Source: JBNKDD01 sp050288085
GTDB taxonomy: Bacteria; Chloroflexota; Anaerolineae; Aggregatilineales; UBA3940
Reading direction: 5' to 3'
Length of the DNA: 8,989 nucleotides
Assembly (NCBI GenBank): GCA_050288085.1
Contig: JBNKDD010000232.1
Location: 1 to 8,989, forward strand
The translations under genes were made by a program, and so were the position numbers. Positions 5,390 through 8,989 of this stretch are shown one piece after another (the first letter of the stretch is position 1; each line of letters starts with the position of its first letter). The notes below the pieces were generated by a model, which did no database searches, was not told where the DNA came from, and was given only the letters and a program-made list of their open reading frames with translations.

Positions 5390-8300
5390 ATGGTAGACCA
5401 GAAAGAACTCGGTACGAACGGACACCACCCACCGCACATTCACCCGGTTCAACTCAGCGATAACGCCCGCACTGTCCTGACCCGGCGTTATCTGCGCAAA
5501 GGGAAAGATGGGCAGCCCGTCGAGTCTGTTGAAGAGATGTTCTGGCGGGTCGCCTGGAACATCGCTGCCCCGGAAGATGACTATAAAGAAGACCGGCAGG
5601 CGATTGCCGAGCAGTTCTACGATCTGCTTACCACAAAGCGATTCTTTCCCAATTCGCCTACCTTTACGGGCGCAGGCACTCCACTGGGCCAACTGGCTGC
5701 CTGTTTTGTCATTCCGCTTGAGGATGATATGGGACGCGACGAAGCGGGGATCTTCCAGACGCTCCGCAATGCCGCTTTGATTCAACAGACGGGCGGCGGC
5801 AATGGCTTCAGCTTCACCCGCCTGCGCCCCAAGGGGGCACGCGTATACAGCAGCGGCGGAACGGCTACCGGGCCGGTCGGCTTCCTGCGAGTCTACGATC
5901 AGGCGTTCGGTGAGGTGGCCCAGGGCGGAACAAGGCGCGGCGCAAATATGGCCGTCCTCCGCGTGGATCATCCTGATATCCGTGAATTTATTACCTGCAA
6001 GACGGATGAAAACGCGATCACCAACTTCAACATTTCGGTCGGTATCACCGATGATTTTATGCAGGCAGTTGAGCGCGATAGCGATTTCGAACTGGTTAAC
6101 CCGCAGGATGGATCGGTCTGGCATACGGTCAAGGCGCGGGAGTTGTTTGACCTGATCGTCAAGCAGGCGCATCACAACGGCGAACCGGGCCTGCTGTTCC
6201 TTGATACGGCTAACAAGGACAACCCGGTGCCGCAGTTATACCAGATCGAAGCGACCAACCCCTGTGTAACCGGCGATACCCGCGTTTTGACTCCGTCCGG
6301 CTGGCGGCGGGCCGATCGGATCGACGAGGGCGACGAGATTTGCACCGTCCTGGGAACGGGCCGGGTTGCAACCATTGAGGTTCACCAGGCGATGCCGGTG
6401 TTCGCCATTCGCTTCTCGGATGGGGGGAGTCTGCGGGTGACCGCGTCACATCGGTTTTATGCCCGTAAACAGGGTGACGAAGATGGTTTCCAATCGTACC
6501 GGCTGGATGAATTAGCGCCCGGTGACTGGGTGCAGGTGATCAAAGAGCCGGTGCCGGTATTCCACAGCGCCAACCAGGGCCGAATGGAGATCGATACGCA
6601 AAACGGCAGGCTGATACAGGCCAGCCTCGCCGACTTAGCAGAGCCAGTTACTGGCGATTCCGCTCAGATCGTGGACATTCACCCGGCGGGTGTCGAGACG
6701 GTTTTCGATTTGTACGAGCCGGAGAGCGACACCTGGATCACCGAGGGGTATGTCTCCCAGGGCTGCGGCGAACAGTTCCTCGGCCCATTTGAGAACTGCT
6801 GCCTCGGTTCGGTGAACCTGGCCGAGCATATCACCGCCGACGGTAAGGTTGATTGGGAGAAGCTGCAAGCGAGTGTTGAACTCTCCACCCGCTTCCTTGA
6901 TGATGTGGTAGATGCCAATGCCTATGTCGAATCGGTGCCGCAGTTGGAAGCTGCTGCAAGGCGCGTCCGGCGGCTCGGTCTGGGGATCATGGGGCTGGGC
7001 GACCTGATGTACCATCTGGGTGTGCGTTATGGCAGCGAAGAGGGCCAGGAGTTCGCCAGCCAGGTGATGGAATTTGTCCACTACCATGCGATGCATACCA
7101 GCGTCGAACTGGCGAAGAAGCGCGGTTCCTTCCTTGCCATCCAGGGTAGTTATTATGATCCCGACGATCTGAAGTGGGAGATTCCCGAACCGCTGACCCC
7201 CTACACCCGCGATTGGGGCCGCCCGGCATTGGATTGGGCCGGAGTTGAACAGGGCATTCGGGAACATGGTATCCGCAATGGGGCACAAACGACCATCGCC
7301 CCGACCGGCACTATCTCGACCGTCGCCGGGGTGGAGGGCTACGGCTGCGAACCGGTGTTTGCGCTGGCCTATACCCGGCACTTCAACGACAACGGGAAGG
7401 ATGTCGAACTTCAATATACCAGCCCACAATTTGAACAGGCCCTGATCGATGCGGGCCTTGATGAGATAACACGCAAGGATATTATCAAGCAGGTCAACCA
7501 GACCGGCTCCTGCCAGAATGTTGATGCGATTCCGAAGAATATCCGCCATACCTTTGTGGTGGCGGCTGATATCAGCGCGGAAGAGCATGTCCGCATGCAG
7601 GCATCGATGCAGCGTTTCGTGTCGAATGCCATCTCGAAGACCTGCAACTTCCCGGCAGACGCGACTCCGGATGATGTGGCAAAGGCTTATCAACTGGCCT
7701 GGAAGCTCGGCTGCAAGGGGCTGACGGTTTACGTTGCCGGGTCGCGGGATAAGGTGGTGCTCGAAACGGCGGCTACCGTTCAGAAAAAGGACAGTCCGCC
7801 CGCTGAAGAAAAACCAAAATCCGATTCAAAGCCGCGCCCAAAATCCAGGTTAACCGGCACATTAAAACCGGAGATCACCTCGGCGGCGTCGTTGTCGTTG
7901 ATGGCTGAGATGATGCCCCCTCAAGAACCGGAACTACCGCTGTTTGTCAACGAAACCAAGCGGCCCCGCGCCCGTGTGCTGAAGGGTTACACCTACCGGG
8001 TCGAGACCCCGGCGGGCACAACCTTCGTCACGATCAATGAGAACGGCGGCGATCAACCCTTCGAGGTGTTCATCCAGACGGCAAAGGCTGGCAGCGAAAC
8101 GGCAGCGGTCAGTGAGGCGTTGGGCCGGTTGATCAGCTATACGCTGCGGATGAACTCGCACATTGAGCCGCGCAAACGGCTGGTTGAAGTCGTGCGGCAG
8201 TTACGCGGGATCGGCGGCGGGCGGTCGCTTGGATTGGGGCCAAACCGGGTGCGGTCGCTGCCGGATGGCGTCGCCCAGGTGTTAGACGAATACCTGCAAC

Positions 8301-8509
8301 AGCAATGGGGGGAACATCCGCACCAACCGACCGACGAAGCCGAGCCGGAGGCAGCTACCCCGTCCCCCGGCCAACTCAGCCTGCCCGGCGGATTGGGTAA
8401 CCCTAACAGTGGGTTGGGCGGCGACCTGTGCCCGGAGTGCGGCCACGCGTCGGTGGTCAATGAGGAGGGCTGCCGGAAGTGCTATAGCTGCGGGTACAGT
8501 GAGTGCTAG
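5390..8509 (+). CDS. nrdJ: Adenosylcobalamin-dependent (class II) ribonucleotide reductase with an in-frame intein
   Basis: The enzyme makes deoxyribonucleotides from ribonucleotides with a radical generated by adenosylcobalamin, so it works with or without oxygen. The precursor has 1039 residues, 872 if the 167-residue Hint insert (292-458) is removed. Active-site residues by alignment in my head to the Thermotoga NrdJ pattern: redox Cys C105 (GQLAACFVIP), N290 before the insert, radical Cys C459 and E461 in CGEQ after it, and the second redox Cys C470, 11 residues past the radical Cys as expected. The barrel continues through APTGTISTVAG and ISKTCNFP. After a Lys/Pro-rich linker comes a TSCPD domain (about 860-965), then a Cys tail with C1014, C1017, C1028, C1031 (zinc-ribbon-like) and a terminal C1034-x4-C1039 pair that shuttles electrons. 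No N-terminal ATP-cone is present. The start is ATG 5390, GGAG 8 bases upstream; adjacent GTG 5387 is less well spaced. Confidence 0.96.
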   Translation: MVDQKELGTNGHHPPHIHPVQLSDNARTVLTRRYLRKGKDGQPVESVEEMFWRVAWNIAAPEDDYKEDRQAIAEQFYDLLTTKRFFPNSPTFTGAGTPLGQLAACFVIPLEDDMGRDEAGIFQTLRNAALIQQTGGGNGFSFTRLRPKGARVYSSGGTATGPVGFLRVYDQAFGEVAQGGTRRGANMAVLRVDHPDIREFITCKTDENAITNFNISVGITDDFMQAVERDSDFELVNPQDGSVWHTVKARELFDLIVKQAHHNGEPGLLFLDTANKDNPVPQLYQIEATNPCVTGDTRVLTPSGWRRADRIDEGDEICTVLGTGRVATIEVHQAMPVFAIRFSDGGSLRVTASHRFYARKQGDEDGFQSYRLDELAPGDWVQVIKEPVPVFHSANQGRMEIDTQNGRLIQASLADLAEPVTGDSAQIVDIHPAGVETVFDLYEPESDTWITEGYVSQGCGEQFLGPFENCCLGSVNLAEHITADGKVDWEKLQASVELSTRFLDDVVDANAYVESVPQLEAAARRVRRLGLGIMGLGDLMYHLGVRYGSEEGQEFASQVMEFVHYHAMHTSVELAKKRGSFLAIQGSYYDPDDLKWEIPEPLTPYTRDWGRPALDWAGVEQGIREHGIRNGAQTTIAPTGTISTVAGVEGYGCEPVFALAYTRHFNDNGKDVELQYTSPQFEQALIDAGLDEITRKDIIKQVNQTGSCQNVDAIPKNIRHTFVVAADISAEEHVRMQASMQRFVSNAISKTCNFPADATPDDVAKAYQLAWKLGCKGLTVYVAGSRDKVVLETAATVQKKDSPPAEEKPKSDSKPRPKSRLTGTLKPEITSAASLSLMAEMMPPQEPELPLFVNETKRPRARVLKGYTYRVETPAGTTFVTINENGGDQPFEVFIQTAKAGSETAAVSEALGRLISYTLRMNSHIEPRKRLVEVVRQLRGIGGGRSLGLGPNRVRSLPDGVAQVLDEYLQQQWGEHPHQPTDEAEPEAATPSPGQLSLPGGLGNPNSGLGGDLCPECGHASVVNEEGCRKCYSCGYSEC
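6263..6763 (+). other. Mini-intein (Hint domain) in NrdJ with non-canonical C-terminal residues
   Basis: This 167-residue insert interrupts the NPCGEQ active-site motif between Pro291 and Cys459. Block A is typical (CVTGDTRVLTPSGW, Cys1 = C292). Block B has T351-A-S-H354 in LRVTASHRFYAR, the residues that assist the N-S acyl shift. There is no LAGLIDADG or other endonuclease domain, and the size fits a mini-intein. Block F/G aligns without gaps to the usual pattern ending ...HN: VFDLYEPESDTWITEGY, then VSQG, followed by C459. Against the consensus, the block F His is D447, the penultimate His is Q457 and the terminal Asn is G458. With Asn absent, standard C-terminal cyclisation cannot occur, so N-terminal cleavage, a different resolution chemistry, or no splicing are all possible. 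GC and reading frame match the host gene. Confidence 0.88.
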
Positions 8510-8561
8510 GGCACAATAGTAACTATCACCCAGACACAACAACACAACAATCAACGAGCGG

Positions 8562-8588
8562 GGCGGCCATGTGGTCGCCTTGTTTTTT
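8562..8588 (+). terminator. Intrinsic terminator after nrdJ
   Basis: GGCGGCC (8562-8568) pairs with GGTCGCC (8573-8579), one G-U pair, around the tetraloop ATGT. The stem can extend outward through G-U and C-G pairs. T-T-G and six T (8583-8588) follow. It lies 53 bases after the nrdJ stop and should end the nrdR-nrdJ transcript. Confidence 0.85.
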
Positions 8589-8616
8589 AGCATAGGGAAT
8601 ATGAGACGGACAGAAA

Positions 8617-8989
8617 ATGGATAATAAAGTAATTGCCAACATATTTCGGCATAAGTTTAACCAGATCATTGCCGAAGCAGAACAACAATTGAATAAACAT
8701 CCAGCTAATTCTGATGAGTTGGATATAGCTACCAAGCTGCATAACTACTTTGAAAAAACGGTCATCCCTCGGATTATCAACAATGATTGGGTTTTTGCAG
8801 CAGCTTCACGATTTGCTGTGGAATATGCCCGGGATTGCTTTGAGGCAATGCTATTTACTGGGAAAGAAGTATATCCAATACAACAACAACTTAATAATTT
8901 GAACGAGGAAGTTATTGATTTTCTGGCACGAGCTACGATCATGAAGGCTGTTCAAAGCTTCAATGATTTACCAAAAGCAAGTGATTTCT
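8617..8989 (+). CDS. N-terminal part of an unrecognised protein
   Basis: From ATG 8617 the frame stays open to the end of the window (124 codons). The protein is truncated by the window edge, not broken. It begins MDNKVIANIFRHKFNQIIAE and looks soluble and helical, rich in Asn, Gln, Glu and Ala (for example QQQLNNLNEEVIDFLARA), with no signal peptide, membrane segment or motif I can name. An uninterrupted frame of this length in AT-rich DNA favours a real gene. The ribosome-binding site is poor (GGA 8608-8610, six bases upstream). It starts only 28 bases past the nrdJ terminator and I find no good promoter, so expression could depend on read-through. The GC content, about 33-38% in the lines I counted, is far below nrdJ. 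Confidence 0.6.
   Translation, partial: MDNKVIANIFRHKFNQIIAEAEQQLNKHPANSDELDIATKLHNYFEKTVIPRIINNDWVFAAASRFAVEYARDCFEAMLFTGKEVYPIQQQLNNLNEEVIDFLARATIMKAVQSFNDLPKASDF

Noticed and set aside
5288..6175. 295-codon leftward frame over the start of nrdJ
   Set aside because: Antisense to conserved nrdJ coding sequence and its leader; no recognisable domain.
6263..6763. Homing endonuclease in the intein
   Set aside because: At 167 residues there is no room for one, and no LAGLIDADG or HNH-type motif is present between blocks B and F.
6635..7693. 352-codon leftward frame inside nrdJ
   Set aside because: It lies wholly opposite conserved NrdJ sequence, with His/Ala/Gly-rich content and no motif; it is a shadow of high-GC codon bias.
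1..8989. CRISPR array, tRNA, rRNA or insertion sequence
   Set aside because: No regularly spaced direct repeats, cloverleaf-like sequences, conserved rRNA segments or transposase frames were seen.

Overview
The window is a piece of a bacterial chromosome. Its core is moderately GC-rich (about 60% in the lines I counted in nrdJ), and both ends carry lower-GC genes (about 33-38% in the lines counted past 8617). The gene set is an M3 oligoendopeptidase F, a cytidylate-kinase-like protein, and NrdR next to a class II (adenosylcobalamin-dependent) ribonucleotide reductase with a TSCPD domain and a Cys-rich tail. This would fit Chloroflexota or a similar environmental lineage. That placement is a guess from gene content and style; no marker gene in the window settles it.

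Layout. Positions 1-333 hold the 3' end of a rightward gene, possibly with a PH-like fold. Positions 334-1099 are a long stretch without a credible gene. It holds a hairpin, a near-consensus promoter flanked by two perfect palindromes (442-513), a GC-rich palindromic repeat (800-839) and the extended -10 promoter of pepF. pepF (1100-2899, +) runs towards a two-gene leftward set: a cytidylate-kinase-like gene (2965-3603, -) and an eight-helix membrane protein (3681-4496, -). An intrinsic terminator that fits the leftward genes lies in the convergent gap. From 4497 to 4801 is a divergent control region with a probable promoter and a dense cluster of palindromes. It leads into nrdR (4802-5299) and nrdJ (5390-8509), which probably form one transcript ended by a hairpin and U-tract at 8562-8588. 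An unrecognised AT-rich gene starts at 8617 and runs off the window.

How the genes work together. NrdR is the nucleotide-sensing repressor of ribonucleotide reductase genes and NrdJ is its expected target, so nrdR-nrdJ reads as a self-contained deoxynucleotide supply and control module. The NrdJ shown here has no ATP-cone of its own; the only ATP-cone in the window is in NrdR.

The most notable point is inside nrdJ. A 167-residue Hint (intein) domain without a homing endonuclease sits exactly before the thiyl-radical cysteine of the active site. Its N-terminal catalytic blocks look intact: Cys1 and a T-x-x-H motif. Its C-terminal end reads Ser-Gln-Gly where inteins normally end His-Asn, and the upstream block F histidine is Asp. 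A conventional Asn-cyclising intein would not finish splicing with these residues. Either an unusual splicing or cleavage chemistry operates, or the enzyme is inactive or conditionally activated.
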